This document shows positions 17,580 to 27,237 of a stretch of DNA of 64,000 nucleotides, piece by piece; the first letter of the stretch is position 1, and each line of letters starts with the position of its first letter. Position numbers and translations under genes: made by a program. The notes under the pieces are model-generated. The model worked only from the letters and a program-made list of their open reading frames with translations, had not been told where the DNA came from and did no database searches. Origin of the DNA: Priestia endophytica DSM 13796 (GTDB lineage Bacteria > Bacillota > Bacilli > Bacillales > Bacillaceae_H); contig NZ_FOXX01000003.1 of NCBI RefSeq assembly GCF_900115845.1, forward strand, positions 1 to 64,000, written 5' to 3'.

Positions 17580-19160
17580 TTAAACCAAGATTTCTTTCTG
17601 AATACTGATTGACTGATTCTGATTAATTTTTGTATTTTCCCCAATCCATTCATGAAATTGAGGATATGCTTTTCTATATTGTTCAGCGTATAATTGATAT
17701 TTCTCATGGTTTTCTTTATTAGGTTCTATTCTCTCCTCTTTAAAGCGCACCATATTAGCCGTAGCTTCCTTAATATTTTTATACGCTCCTCCGGCTACGC
17801 TAGCTAGAATTGCGGAACCTAAACAAGCTACCTGATTATCCTCTGGTACGTTTATAGTGACATTGCTTACATCGGCATGAATCTGTAAAAATAGGTTACT
17901 GTTTGTTGCTCCTCCAGCTGCATATACCTCTGTAACGTTAATACCATTATTTCTAAAGTTGCGAATGTTACAATCTGTCCCGTAAGAAATCGCTTCCATA
18001 ACAGCGCGGTAAATATGAGCTCTGCTATGTTTTAAGGACAAACCGGAGATTAATCCTCTAACATTTGGATCTACATGAGGTGAGCGATTTCCTTGCCAAT
18101 AATCTAAAACAACCAATCCCTCAGAACCTGGTGGTATGTTAATAGCCTCTTGATTTAATAAGTCATACACACTCATATTCTTATTATTAGCCAACATCTC
18201 TAAATCTTTACAAAAGTTTGTTCTAAACCATTTAATTGTTGAACCAGAGGACGACTGTCCTGCCTCTACAAGTCTTAAACCAGGAATAACTGCATCGGGA
18301 AAAGCACCTAATATTTCTTTTGCATGAATTGGTTTAGTTGTTAATGTATAAATGTTATGTGAGGAACCTGTAATAAGAGCTAGCTTTCCAGGTTGAGTTA
18401 TTCCTAAACCAATTATGCCATTAAGGGCATCCACACCACCTTGAGCCACTGGTGTTCCTATTCTTAACCCTAATTCTTTTGCTGCTTTTTGTGTAAGCCC
18501 TCCAATATGTTCACCTAATGCACATATGTCTTGAGGAAGTTTTTCAAAAATATCACCTAAACCAATTGATTCATAAAAAGACTTTGGAACATCTCCTTCT
18601 TCTCTATTGTAATGCCATCTATACGTTGTTGTACTAATACTTCCAGTGTATCTTCCTGTAAGTCTATACGTATACCAATCAGAAAAGTCTATGATTTTGT
18701 TTGCGCTTTCATAAATGTGCGGTTCATTTCTCTTTAGCCACAGAGCTTTGCACACCATCCACTCTGGTGAAACTTTTCCATACCCGTTATATTTTAGAGC
18801 CTCATCTTTAGTAGATGAAATAAACTGAGCTTCCTTTTGAGAACGGAGATCCATCCATAATAGAGCACGTCTTAAAGGCGTTCCGTCCTCTTTACAAGGG
18901 ACAATAGTAGCACACGTTGTATCTAAACTTAATCCAATAATTTGATCTTTATTCACTCTAGACTGATTCATCGCCTTTTTTACGCTACTGACTAAAGCCA
19001 ACCACCATTCATTTGGATCTTGTTCTGCCCAACCCGGTTGAGGATGATAGGTTTTGTATCCAGTAACACCTAAACCAACCTGATTCCCATATAAATCATA
19101 TATACCTACCCTTACACTCTCTGTTCCCGCATCTATCCCTATAACTAATTCCTTTTTCAC
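17580..19160 (-). CDS. FGGY-family carbohydrate kinase
   Basis: 526 residues. N-terminal phosphate-binding loop VIGIDAGTESVRVGIYD, LSLDTTCATIVPCKEDGTPL, WMDLRSQKEA, and the C-terminal FGGY-like signatures GGVDALNGIIGLG, ITGSSHNIYTL and YAAGGATNSNLFLQIHADVS. It resembles the ribulokinase/erythritol-kinase side of the family more than glycerol kinase or xylulokinase. It would phosphorylate a free polyol or ketose, probably one taken up by the MFS permease at 23386, which does not phosphorylate. Own transcription unit with CGTTCTC spacing before the ATG. Confidence 0.85.
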   Translation of the reverse strand: MKKELVIGIDAGTESVRVGIYDLYGNQVGLGVTGYKTYHPQPGWAEQDPNEWWLALVSSVKKAMNQSRVNKDQIIGLSLDTTCATIVPCKEDGTPLRRALLWMDLRSQKEAQFISSTKDEALKYNGYGKVSPEWMVCKALWLKRNEPHIYESANKIIDFSDWYTYRLTGRYTGSISTTTYRWHYNREEGDVPKSFYESIGLGDIFEKLPQDICALGEHIGGLTQKAAKELGLRIGTPVAQGGVDALNGIIGLGITQPGKLALITGSSHNIYTLTTKPIHAKEILGAFPDAVIPGLRLVEAGQSSSGSTIKWFRTNFCKDLEMLANNKNMSVYDLLNQEAINIPPGSEGLVVLDYWQGNRSPHVDPNVRGLISGLSLKHSRAHIYRAVMEAISYGTDCNIRNFRNNGINVTEVYAAGGATNSNLFLQIHADVSNVTINVPEDNQVACLGSAILASVAGGAYKNIKEATANMVRFKEERIEPNKENHEKYQLYAEQYRKAYPQFHEWIGENTKINQNQSISIQKEILV

Positions 19161-19501
19161 TGTTCGTTCTCCCCTTCAAAAGTTAAATTGCTTAAGTCAC
19201 AATTTACTTTTATTATCTTATATAAATTCGTAATTTGAATAATGTAAAAAAATATGGTCCTTATCTCCTTGCCTAATATAGAGAAATCCTATAACTCTTA
19301 TTATATTAACTCATGAATCTAAACAAAAATACAGACTATAAATTGTAAATCTATCAACATTTTTAGTCTTCATACAAATAGGGGAAAACCAGACCAAAGT
19401 GAAAAGCTTTTGACCTGATTTTCTTCATTTTATTTATTACATATTTACTATACTGTCTAGTTAGTTCTTCAGTTACTACAAGATTATTATAAATCTTTTA
19501 T
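19161..19501. other. Intergenic region between oxidoreductase 2 and kinase
   Basis: 341 bp, strongly AT-rich. Near 19385-19430 an imperfect inverted repeat (AAAACCAGACCAAAGTG with AAGCTTTTGACCTGATTTTC) probably terminates the leftward oxidoreductase 2 transcript. The kinase promoter must lie in 19180-19300 but I see no clear consensus. Confidence 0.4.
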
Positions 19502-20842
19502 TTAGACTAAAAAGGGCCTTGGCTGTTCTAATTTATTTTTAGGGGATGAATTATTGCTACTCTGATTCTGTAAGGATCGTAATTTCCAAATCATTGATTC
19601 CCTTTCTTGTTCAATATCCCCATATCTAATAATTTCTCCTTGTTTTATCGGGCGAGTTACTACTACATTTTGATCAACCAATCCAATAGGAAGAGCATCT
19701 ACTGCAGCAGAATCCCCTTGAGTTAGTAGTTTTCCATATACGGTATATCCGCCAATTCCATCAAGATGATCTCCTGGTTTTAGGTCCTTCTTTGCTACAG
19801 CTACTGTTTCAGCTTGTAGACCTTGCCATGGTGCAATTGTTGCTTCCTTATGGAAAAAGGCACGCGCGATTGAAAGTGGAGTTTCAAGGCTCGTCAAGTG
19901 GTAAGGACGGTATAACACATAGTTTGGACCATCCCCCATTTTTAGATAATTCATTTCATGATGAACTTCTTCTTTATCCGAAGAAATAATGGCAAATACA
20001 CCTGGAGCAACTCCATTTACATAGTCAACAATTCCTTTATTAGCTAACACTCCACCTCTTTCCACAAGTTGAAATAGGGAAGGTAACTCCTTCACAGTCC
20101 CAGATATACCATGCATACCTGGTATATCTGGTAAAAAACCAGTAGCATTTGCGACTGCATTCATCTCTACCATGGTTTTCGTTCCGTCTTGGAACGAAGC
20201 AATCATTTTAGGGCTAGCACCTTTTGCTTTAGCTTCTACTTCAACAGAGGAAGGATTTGCTCCATGATTTAACGGATTATTTTTTCCTTTTCCTAATGCG
20301 ATAATTTCAAATCCAATCGCATCCGCGAAGTCATACAATTCCATCACTGCTCCAGGCTCATCACCTGCTGATCCTGTATAAACAACTCCACTTGCATCTG
20401 CCATCTGCTTTAGAAGTGGTCCTACTGTTACATCAGCTTCCACATTTAACATGACGATATGTTTTTTATTTAAAATAGATTTCCATGCGATTTCAGCTCC
20501 TAAGTTAGGAACACCAGTTGCATCTACAATAACATCAACACTTGGTAAACTTGTAACTAAATCACTGTAAGCTGTGCCTATAGTCTTCCCTTGTTCAATA
20601 GCTTTCTCGGCTTCTTCAAGGTGGTCTGTTAAAACTATTGAATGTTCGTTGATGCCAGCTTTTAAATAAGCTTGTTGAATTAATGCAGGATGAAGATCTG
20701 CTGTTGCAACAACACGCATACCTTTCATACTTTCAATTTGAGAAATCATTCCTCTCCCCATTTGTCCACAGCCAATTAAGCCAACATGTATTTCTCTGCC
20801 TAATTTCTCTAAATCTCTTAATTTATAGTTTAATCCCAACAT
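19502..20842 (-). CDS. DXR-like/SAF-domain NAD(P)-dependent oxidoreductase 2
   Basis: 446 residues, a paralogue of the 6461 gene along its whole length: Rossmann motif VGLIGCGQMGRGMISQI, VIVDATGVPNLGAEI, then GDEPGAVMELYDFADAIG, GKGKNNPLNHG, SFQDGTKTMVEMNA, PYHLTSLETPLSIARAFF and a C-terminal SAF domain (VAVAKKDLKPGDHLDGIGGY, VVVTRPIKQGEIIRYGDIEQ). A polar tail of about 15 residues is extra. Leftward, in its own unit with an AGGAGGC site. Candidate for interconverting a branched polyol phosphate with a straight-chain ketose phosphate, like DRL/DXR-II. The two paralogues presumably have different substrates. Confidence 0.7.
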   Translation of the reverse strand: MLGLNYKLRDLEKLGREIHVGLIGCGQMGRGMISQIESMKGMRVVATADLHPALIQQAYLKAGINEHSIVLTDHLEEAEKAIEQGKTIGTAYSDLVTSLPSVDVIVDATGVPNLGAEIAWKSILNKKHIVMLNVEADVTVGPLLKQMADASGVVYTGSAGDEPGAVMELYDFADAIGFEIIALGKGKNNPLNHGANPSSVEVEAKAKGASPKMIASFQDGTKTMVEMNAVANATGFLPDIPGMHGISGTVKELPSLFQLVERGGVLANKGIVDYVNGVAPGVFAIISSDKEEVHHEMNYLKMGDGPNYVLYRPYHLTSLETPLSIARAFFHKEATIAPWQGLQAETVAVAKKDLKPGDHLDGIGGYTVYGKLLTQGDSAAVDALPIGLVDQNVVVTRPIKQGEIIRYGDIEQERESMIWKLRSLQNQSSNNSSPKNKLEQPRPFLV

Positions 20843-21063
20843 GTTTTAAGCCTCCTAACAGAATTTGTGAGTAGAATTTGTAATACATCGATAATAAGTG
20901 AACTCCTTTCTCTTTTATAACGATCACTTACTCTAAGCATTGCGGTTTTAGAAAAGATTACATACTGTTATTCATTAAATATAAAGAGGAAAAAGTTGAA
21001 ATAGTTATTACTAAAAGATCTCAAGTATAATTAGATGGCGTTTACAAAGGTTCTGATAGTTTA

Positions 21064-21073
21064 CTTTTGTTAA
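21064..21073. promoter_or_regulatory. Putative SorC half-site upstream of oxidoreductase 2
   Basis: CTTTTGTTAA, matching the CCTTTGTTAA at 30645 and 30840. It lies about 220 bp before the start codon; TTTACAAAGG at 21041-21050 may be a partner. The rest of 20843-21400 is AT-rich with no gene that I can see. Confidence 0.35.
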
Positions 21074-21400
21074 AATTATAGAATTTTATATAGGTGATGT
21101 CAATGTTTAAATTTTCAAAAAAATCACTTTAAAGTCTAATATATAGGGTTTATATCAATATTAAACTTATTTTTCAGTTTGATTCCCCCAAAAAATTCAC
21201 CATTATTTTTACAAATGTAAAAATAACGAACGATCGGTAAGATGATAAAGGTGATTATTTAACCTTATACAAGTTAAGTGATAAAGAGGCTATAAATAAG
21301 AGGATATATTAACTAAGACCTTTTTATTATTATCATTGTTCAAGGTTTATCCTAAGAACATCTCGTAAGGCTTTTTGGAAAAATTAAAGAGAATGGGAAG

Positions 21401-21976
21401 ATGAACAATAATCTTTTTCTATAACTTGTTCGCGTAACAGAAGTGGCCGATTTAGATTCAGTAAGATAGATGAGAAAAGAAAAAAGGAGATCAATAATGC
21501 AGCAACATAGGGGAGACATGATATTTTTAAAACAAATTCCATAGAGGGTACTTTAGTAATTAGTGAGGGAGAAATGAATAGAGTAACCATGCTACATATT
21601 AAGGAAAAAGTAGGCATGAGGGTGTTACACGAGTCGATGTCACTGTTGTCCCCTTAGAAGGTATCAATATTGTTTCAGCTCGTATCAGTAAAGCTTTAAC
21701 TGTTTTAGCAGTAACTATGTGAGTAAGTATTTCACAAAAAAAGCTAGAAATTTAATTGTGTGTTAAAGGTAAAAATAAAAATATTGAAGATATACAGGAA
21801 GTTGGCACAAAAGTTAAACTTGTTTTAGATAGCGACGTAGTAATACCAGTTAATACAACCTTTGAAGGTATAGGAATCGATATTATGCTTGGATGTATTA
21901 ACAGCTGCGAACCTCAAATGCTTAGGAGACGAGTTTCGAGGTATACTATGGCCTCAAATCTCAGAAAGGGTGCTTA
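21401..21976 (+). pseudogene. Decayed glpX-type (class II) fructose/sedoheptulose bisphosphatase
   Basis: Several reading frames together spell the GlpX family: LVRVTEVADLDSVR near the start, GTLVISEGEMNRVTMLHIKE (the G-E-G-E metal-binding block), VDVTVVPLEGINIVSARISK, then in another frame EVGTKVKLVLDSDVVIPVNT and GIGIDIMLGC. Stops and frameshifts separate the pieces. GlpX enzymes dephosphorylate fructose 1,6- or sedoheptulose 1,7-bisphosphate and accompany transketolase genes in Bacillus methylotrophic plasmids. Its loss suggests the island once had a fuller pentose phosphate set. Confidence 0.75.
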
Positions 21977-21997
21977 GAAGTATAAAAATGGAAATGA

Positions 21998-22047
21998 ATA
22001 ATGTCCCAAAAATAAAATGAAAACACTTTATTTTTGGGACATTATTT
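21998..22047. terminator. Bidirectional terminator after SorC regulator 2 and the glpX remnant
   Basis: A 20-bp stem, AATAATGTCCCAAAAATAAA with its complement at 22028-22047, with a short A/C loop. Confidence 0.75.
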
Positions 22048-22132
22048 TGTAAAATGTAAAAATTTTTAAAATAGAATAAAATTATACCTCATCTTACCTA
22101 AGAGTATTTTAAATATCTATTTAATCAACTTT

Positions 22133-23086
22133 TCATCTTTCTTCTAAAAGTGCTGAAGCTGTTTGTTCGTCTACTATTAACACATCTAAATATTTTCCTT
22201 TCAAAGCAGCCAACACACTTTCTAATTTATGTGTGCCTTCGACTACCCCAATGACTTCTTTAATTCCCCTTAGATCTTCTAACGACAAGCCAATTACTTT
22301 ATCATTTAAAGGGTGATTAATCGTTTCTCCCGACTCGTCAAAAAAACGAGAAGCAATATCACCTACAGCTCCCGTTTTACGAAGGTTTTGTAAATCATCT
22401 TCCTGTAAGTAGTTAAGTTCTTTCATCGTAGAACCTCTATAAGGATTACCTATACCTACAAGAGCTAACTCTACTTCTTTCACTTCTTCAAGAACAGAAG
22501 CAATCTCTTTCATCGCTACTATGTGTTCTTTTAGTTCTTTTGTCTCTACGATCGCTGGAGCATACAAGTAGGAACACTTACAACCCATTTTTTTAGCTAA
22601 CTCATAAGCTAATTGATTAGCATGAATTTCTACATGTTGCGTTCCCATACCACCTACAAGAGGTACAATGTTCATTTCTTCTCTTCGCTCGAACGGATAT
22701 TCTTTCACCAGTTCAGCTAAAGTAGAACCCCATGAAATACCGAGCCTTTTTACGTTCATTCTTTTTAAATACTTAGAGAGATAATAAGCGCCCGCCTGTC
22801 CCACTGCTCTTTTAGTCATTTCTGGTGTTAATCCAACAGTCGATATAACAATGGCATCTTGTAATTCATACTTCTTTTCAAGTTGCAGTTCTAGATCCAC
22901 AGTATGAGCACTTTCATCTTTGATATAAACCTCTACAATCCCAAGGTCTTTTGCTCTTTGTAAGAGTTTAGAAATAATAGGCCTTGATACACCCACTTTT
23001 TTAGCAATTTGTTGTTGTGTCCAACCATCTATGTAATACAGATTAGCTATTTTCACCATCTGCTTTCTTTCTTCCCAATTTAACAT
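22133..23086 (-). CDS. SorC-family transcriptional regulator 2
   Basis: 317 residues. HTH segment NLYYIDGWTQQQIAKKVGVS then RPIISKLLQRAKDLGIVEVY; sugar-phosphate-binding domain with MNIVPLVGGMGTQHVEIHAN, LALVGIGNPYRGSTM and YLDVLIVDEQTASALLEER. Very similar to the 24822 regulator and less so to the 10306 one. Monocistronic, GAGGCG site. Probably controls the neighbouring permease or oxidoreductase 2. Confidence 0.85.
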   Translation of the reverse strand: MLNWEERKQMVKIANLYYIDGWTQQQIAKKVGVSRPIISKLLQRAKDLGIVEVYIKDESAHTVDLELQLEKKYELQDAIVISTVGLTPEMTKRAVGQAGAYYLSKYLKRMNVKRLGISWGSTLAELVKEYPFERREEMNIVPLVGGMGTQHVEIHANQLAYELAKKMGCKCSYLYAPAIVETKELKEHIVAMKEIASVLEEVKEVELALVGIGNPYRGSTMKELNYLQEDDLQNLRKTGAVGDIASRFFDESGETINHPLNDKVIGLSLEDLRGIKEVIGVVEGTHKLESVLAALKGKYLDVLIVDEQTASALLEER

Positions 23087-23321
23087 ACAATCGCCTCTTT
23101 ATCTGTTCATATGCTTTTTAGTATAGCAATAACTATATCAAATGAGAACATCCTACTCCTAAACAGAAATGAATTTTAGATAAATAGGAAAGTTTGGTAA
23201 TAATGAAATTCCCTCTAAAACTAATTTAGAATGTTCTTTTCTTACATACGTGTAATTTATTCCAACTTATTACCTTTAAATTATTTAGATATTGTTTTTC
23301 ATCTAGAGCATGGCTAGTTAT

Positions 23322-23357
23322 AAAAAAAGGATGTCCTTTTAAAAGACATCCTTTTTT
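23322..23357 (-). terminator. Terminator after the MFS permease
   Basis: AAAAAGGATGTC/GACATCCTTTTTT hairpin downstream of the leftward permease gene, with T/A runs on both sides. Confidence 0.75.
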
Positions 23358-23385
23358 ATGTTTAATAATTCGCAAACTTTAATAC

Positions 23386-24666
23386 TTAATTCGAAGAACC
23401 TACTGTATCTTTTAAGTCAGTAAAATCAGCAGAAGGATTTTCTCCTTCCTTTTTAGGAAGCCGAATAAATTTCATTAAAAACGCACTAAGGAGATACAAA
23501 ATGGTATAAATCCATATAATACCTAATGTACCTACACCACCGATGAAAGCGCCAACAATTGCAGGTCCAAGAAATGTACTTAGTCCTGCCCCAAGATTAA
23601 GCACTGACATAGCAGCTCCTTTGTTATTTCCTGCTAATGAAGGAATTAATGCAGATAAGGGAGCATATGCAGCTAAACAAGCTCCGAAGCAACAAGCTGT
23701 AATAGTTATAAAGATGTAATTTGTTCCTAAAAAGGCTGGAACATAGTAAAATGCTGCTGTAAAAATTGCACATCCTACCCCACCAAACCACATAACTGTA
23801 TTACGCCACCCTAGTTTATCCCCTACAATTCCGAAGACTAAATTAAAGAAAATGTTACTGGTCCAAAGCGCTCCATAGATTTGTAACCATTCTGTTCTTG
23901 TAAAGCCAACTTCCATCATATAAGCAGGCATAAAAACAACAAAACCATATGCCCCAGTCGTATTAATGGTTCTTACGATACCACCCAAACCAATTTTAGG
24001 CTTTTCAAATGCAATTGTAATACCTTTTAATAAATATTTAACCATTTCTTGTCTCGTTTCAAAAGTTTTTCTGCTGCTGGAATCATTTTTATTTGTGATA
24101 ATTGTAATTAGGGCACCTATTCCCGTAAAGATTACAGCGCTCCATAAAGTATGGATTTCCCCTAAAACAGGAAGCATAAAACTAGAGTAATAAGCTCCTA
24201 ATACATTTAAGCCAGCTGCAAACGAAAACCAGAACCAACCTACAGCCGTTCCAAGTTTATTACCTGGCGTGTAGTATGTAAGCCAAACTAAAAAGGAGTA
24301 AGCAAATAGGGGATAACCCAATCCTCTAAGAGAATATGTTGGTATCACAATCCAAAGATTCATAGATGGTAAACCAATTGTTAAAAAAGCAATCGTTCCT
24401 ATCAAAAATAATGTTATTCCCAATATCATAGCCTTTTTAGTTCCTAATATTTCAGCCAATACTCCCGAAAACCAAGAGGCAACGGCAACAGCAACTCCAT
24501 AAACACTAAATAACAATGCAGCCTGTTGAATACTCAAACCATTATCAGTTAAATAGGATGATAACCATCCTTGCTCAAGGCCATCTCCCATCATAAAAAG
24601 TATAACTCCTAAGTAACCCAAAGCCATCTTAGAGTCCATGCCCAACCTTTTTAAAACTCTCTGCAT
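23386..24666 (-). CDS. MFS permease of the RbtT/DalT/CsbX (pentitol) family
   Basis: 426 residues, about 12 membrane helices. The start MDSKMALGYLGVILFMMGDG followed by LEQGWLSSYLTDNGLS is characteristic of the ribitol/D-arabinitol permeases RbtT and DalT and of Bacillus CsbX. The MFS loop motif is present as GVLAEILGTKKAM. It lies between two SorC regulators in leftward orientation. It would import an unphosphorylated polyol, giving the FGGY kinase a job parallel to the PTS route. Confidence 0.8.
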   Translation of the reverse strand: MQRVLKRLGMDSKMALGYLGVILFMMGDGLEQGWLSSYLTDNGLSIQQAALLFSVYGVAVAVASWFSGVLAEILGTKKAMILGITLFLIGTIAFLTIGLPSMNLWIVIPTYSLRGLGYPLFAYSFLVWLTYYTPGNKLGTAVGWFWFSFAAGLNVLGAYYSSFMLPVLGEIHTLWSAVIFTGIGALITIITNKNDSSSRKTFETRQEMVKYLLKGITIAFEKPKIGLGGIVRTINTTGAYGFVVFMPAYMMEVGFTRTEWLQIYGALWTSNIFFNLVFGIVGDKLGWRNTVMWFGGVGCAIFTAAFYYVPAFLGTNYIFITITACCFGACLAAYAPLSALIPSLAGNNKGAAMSVLNLGAGLSTFLGPAIVGAFIGGVGTLGIIWIYTILYLLSAFLMKFIRLPKKEGENPSADFTDLKDTVGSSN

Positions 24667-24772
24667 ACTTCTCTTCCCTCTTTTCCTTTATAGAAATTTA
24701 TGATCAGAAAATTCAGATAGAATTGTTTTCAATACGTATCAAGATTGTTAAATTTATTAGGTTTTACATAAA

Positions 24773-24822
24773 CGAGCTGACATCAAAGGAAATTTATAAA
24801 ATGACCTTTGAGTCAGCTCTAT
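24773..24822. terminator. Hairpin between SorC regulator 3 and the permease
   Basis: GAGCTGACATCAAAGG pairs imperfectly with CCTTTGAGTCAGCTC (one mismatch). The T tail is poor, so it may act as a partial terminator or attenuator within the leftward unit. Confidence 0.5.
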
Positions 24823-25775
24823 TATTTCGCTTCTAAAAGCGCTAATGCAGTTTGTTCATCTATAATAAGCACGTCTAAATAGTTTCCTTTTAAGGCAGCT
24901 TGGGTGCTTTCCATCTTATGAGTCCCTTCAACCACCCCTATGACTTCTTTTACTTTCTTCAATTGCTCCAGTGGCAGAGCAATTACTTTATCATTTAACG
25001 AATGGTTAACAACAACTCCTGATTCATCAAAGAAACGAGATCCGATGTCGCCTACAACACCTAATTTTCGTAATTGTTTTAGGTCATTGTCTTTTAGGTA
25101 ACCAAGCTTTCGCATGGAGCCTCTATAAGGGTTCCCTAATCCAATCAAGGCCACATCTACCTTTTTTCCTTCCTCAAGGACGGAGGAAATTTCCCTCATA
25201 CTTACTAGACGCTCCTTTAATTCCTTAGTTTCTACAATGGCAGGAGCATATAAGTAGGAACACGTACAATTCATTTTTTTAGCTAACTCATAAGCTAATT
25301 GATTAGCATGAATTTCTACACGTTGCGTTCCCATACCACCTACAAGAGGTACAATGTTCATCTGTTCTTTTCTTTCAAACGGATATTCCTTCACTAATTC
25401 AGCTAAAGTAGAGCCCCATGAAATACCAAGTTGGCTTACATTCATTTTCTTTAAATGTTTAGAAAGATAATAGGCACTTGCTTGGCCTACCGCCTTTTTA
25501 ATCATGTCTGTTGTCAATCCTATAGTAGGTACAACAATCGAATCCTTCAATCCATAACATTTCTCTAATTGTTGTTCTAATCCCACGGTATGAATATTTT
25601 CATCCTTAATATAAACTTCAACCACTTTCGAATCTCTTGCCTTCTGCAATATCCTTGAAACAATAGGCCTGGACACACCCACTTTCTTAGCGATTTGTTC
25701 TTGTGTCCAACCATCCATATAATACAAATTAGCTACTTTAACCAGCTGCCTTCTTTCTTCCCAACCTACTACCAT
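24822..25775 (-). CDS. SorC-family transcriptional regulator 3
   Basis: 317 residues, nearly a duplicate of the 22133 regulator: HTH NLYYMDGWTQEQIAKKVGVS, MNIVPLVGGMGTQRVEIHAN, VALIGLGNPYRGSM, VGDIGSRFFDESGVVVNH, YLDVLIIDEQTALALLE. It follows the dehydrogenase complex genes in the same direction, with about 50 bp after the E3 gene, so it may belong to that operon. Having two such similar regulators around one permease suggests a local duplication. Confidence 0.85.
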   Translation of the reverse strand: MVVGWEERRQLVKVANLYYMDGWTQEQIAKKVGVSRPIVSRILQKARDSKVVEVYIKDENIHTVGLEQQLEKCYGLKDSIVVPTIGLTTDMIKKAVGQASAYYLSKHLKKMNVSQLGISWGSTLAELVKEYPFERKEQMNIVPLVGGMGTQRVEIHANQLAYELAKKMNCTCSYLYAPAIVETKELKERLVSMREISSVLEEGKKVDVALIGLGNPYRGSMRKLGYLKDNDLKQLRKLGVVGDIGSRFFDESGVVVNHSLNDKVIALPLEQLKKVKEVIGVVEGTHKMESTQAALKGNYLDVLIIDEQTALALLEAK

Positions 25776-25827
25776 GTCATCGCCTCTTTTTAGCTAAATG
25801 TATCTCCTAACAAAGATATATCCTTTA

Positions 25828-27225
25828 TTAGACAAGAACACTTTTCTTTCTCATAGAGTTTATACTATTAATCGCTGCTTCATAGAATGATTCAGCAACA
25901 GCTGGATGAGGATGGATCATCTTTGAAACTTCCTCAACCGTTCCCTCTAAATATATAAAAGCAGAAGCTTCAGAAATCATTTCGGTAACATGCGAACCAA
26001 CCATTGTTACACCTATGATTTCTCCATAATTTTCTTCATACACTATTTTGACAAAACCATCTGATTCTCCTGAAGCAAGAGCTTTTCCATTTCCAGCATG
26101 ATCAAAGCGCTCGACTCGAACAGATATCCCCTGTTTTTTTGCTTCTTCTTCTGTGATTCCTACACTTGCTACCTCAGGTAATGTATAGATACAACGAGGC
26201 ACTACTTTATAATCAATTTTATCATTAAATCCAGCTGCATTATTAGCAGCTATAATCCCCTCTGCACTCGCAACATGCGCTAATTGATAACCTCCAACCA
26301 CATCACCAACTGCATAAATTGAAGGAACACTTGTTTCCATTTTTTCATTTACTTTGATAAACGGTCCTTCCATTCCAACATTTAGATTCTGAATAGCTGA
26401 AAGATTAGGTTTTCGCCCTACACTCAAAATAAGAGTCTCTGCTTCAAAGAGATGTTCTTTCCCTTTTGCATCTATACATGTCACAACTTTTTGCGTGTTT
26501 TGTTCTTGGACTTTGGTTACTTTCGTACTTGTATAAAAACGAATTCCTTTTTTCTTAAGGAGTTTGTTCAATATCTTAGAAGCGTCTATATCTTCACTTG
26601 GAATAATACGATCTGCTGCTTCAATCACTGTTACTTCTGCTTTCAAACTAGCAAAAATACAGGCAAACTCTACTCCAATGACACCCCCACCAATAATAAC
26701 AACTGATTTAGGGATCTCTTGAATATCAAAGATTGTATCACTTGTATCAAAATCAACAGAGGATAAGCCTTCTATTGGTGGGACAATAGGGGATGATCCT
26801 GTAGCTATAATAATACGTTCAGCTTGAATTCGTTCTTCTTTCTCTTTTGACTCAATTTTAATCACTTTTCCTTCTTCAATCTTGCCAAAACCTTCGTAGA
26901 CATCTATCTTTCCTTGACTTAGTAAATAAGAAATTCCTTGACGCAAACGCTGAATAACATCATCTTTGCGTTTTTTCATTTTGCCTAATGAGAAAGAGAG
27001 TTCCCCTGTTTCAATTCCCCATGATTGTGCTTTCTCAATAGATTCAATTATCTCAGCATGTTTCAATAATGTTTTAGAAGGAATGCAACCTCTATTTAAG
27101 CACGTACCACCTAAGAAGTCAGCCTCAATTAAAGCAACTTTTTTTCCAAGCTCTGCCGCGTGTAATGCGGCTACATATCCACCTGGTCCTCCACCTATCA
27201 CTACAACTTCATAAACATTTACCAT
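25828..27225 (-). CDS. lpdA: Dihydrolipoyl dehydrogenase (E3)
   Basis: 465 residues. FAD-binding VVIGGGPGGYVAALHAAELG, redox-active disulfide in GGTCLNRGCIPSKTLL, NAD-binding VVIIGGGVIGVEFACIFASL, and the C-terminal HPHPAVAESFYEA with the catalytic His and Glu. Start ATG 27225 with GAGGTG. It reoxidises the lipoyl arm of the E2 encoded just upstream, making NADH. Fourth gene of the leftward E1alpha-E1beta-E2-E3 operon. Confidence 0.93.
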   Translation of the reverse strand: MVNVYEVVVIGGGPGGYVAALHAAELGKKVALIEADFLGGTCLNRGCIPSKTLLKHAEIIESIEKAQSWGIETGELSFSLGKMKKRKDDVIQRLRQGISYLLSQGKIDVYEGFGKIEEGKVIKIESKEKEERIQAERIIIATGSSPIVPPIEGLSSVDFDTSDTIFDIQEIPKSVVIIGGGVIGVEFACIFASLKAEVTVIEAADRIIPSEDIDASKILNKLLKKKGIRFYTSTKVTKVQEQNTQKVVTCIDAKGKEHLFEAETLILSVGRKPNLSAIQNLNVGMEGPFIKVNEKMETSVPSIYAVGDVVGGYQLAHVASAEGIIAANNAAGFNDKIDYKVVPRCIYTLPEVASVGITEEEAKKQGISVRVERFDHAGNGKALASGESDGFVKIVYEENYGEIIGVTMVGSHVTEMISEASAFIYLEGTVEEVSKMIHPHPAVAESFYEAAINSINSMRKKSVLV

Positions 27226-27237
27226 ACTTTTCACCTC

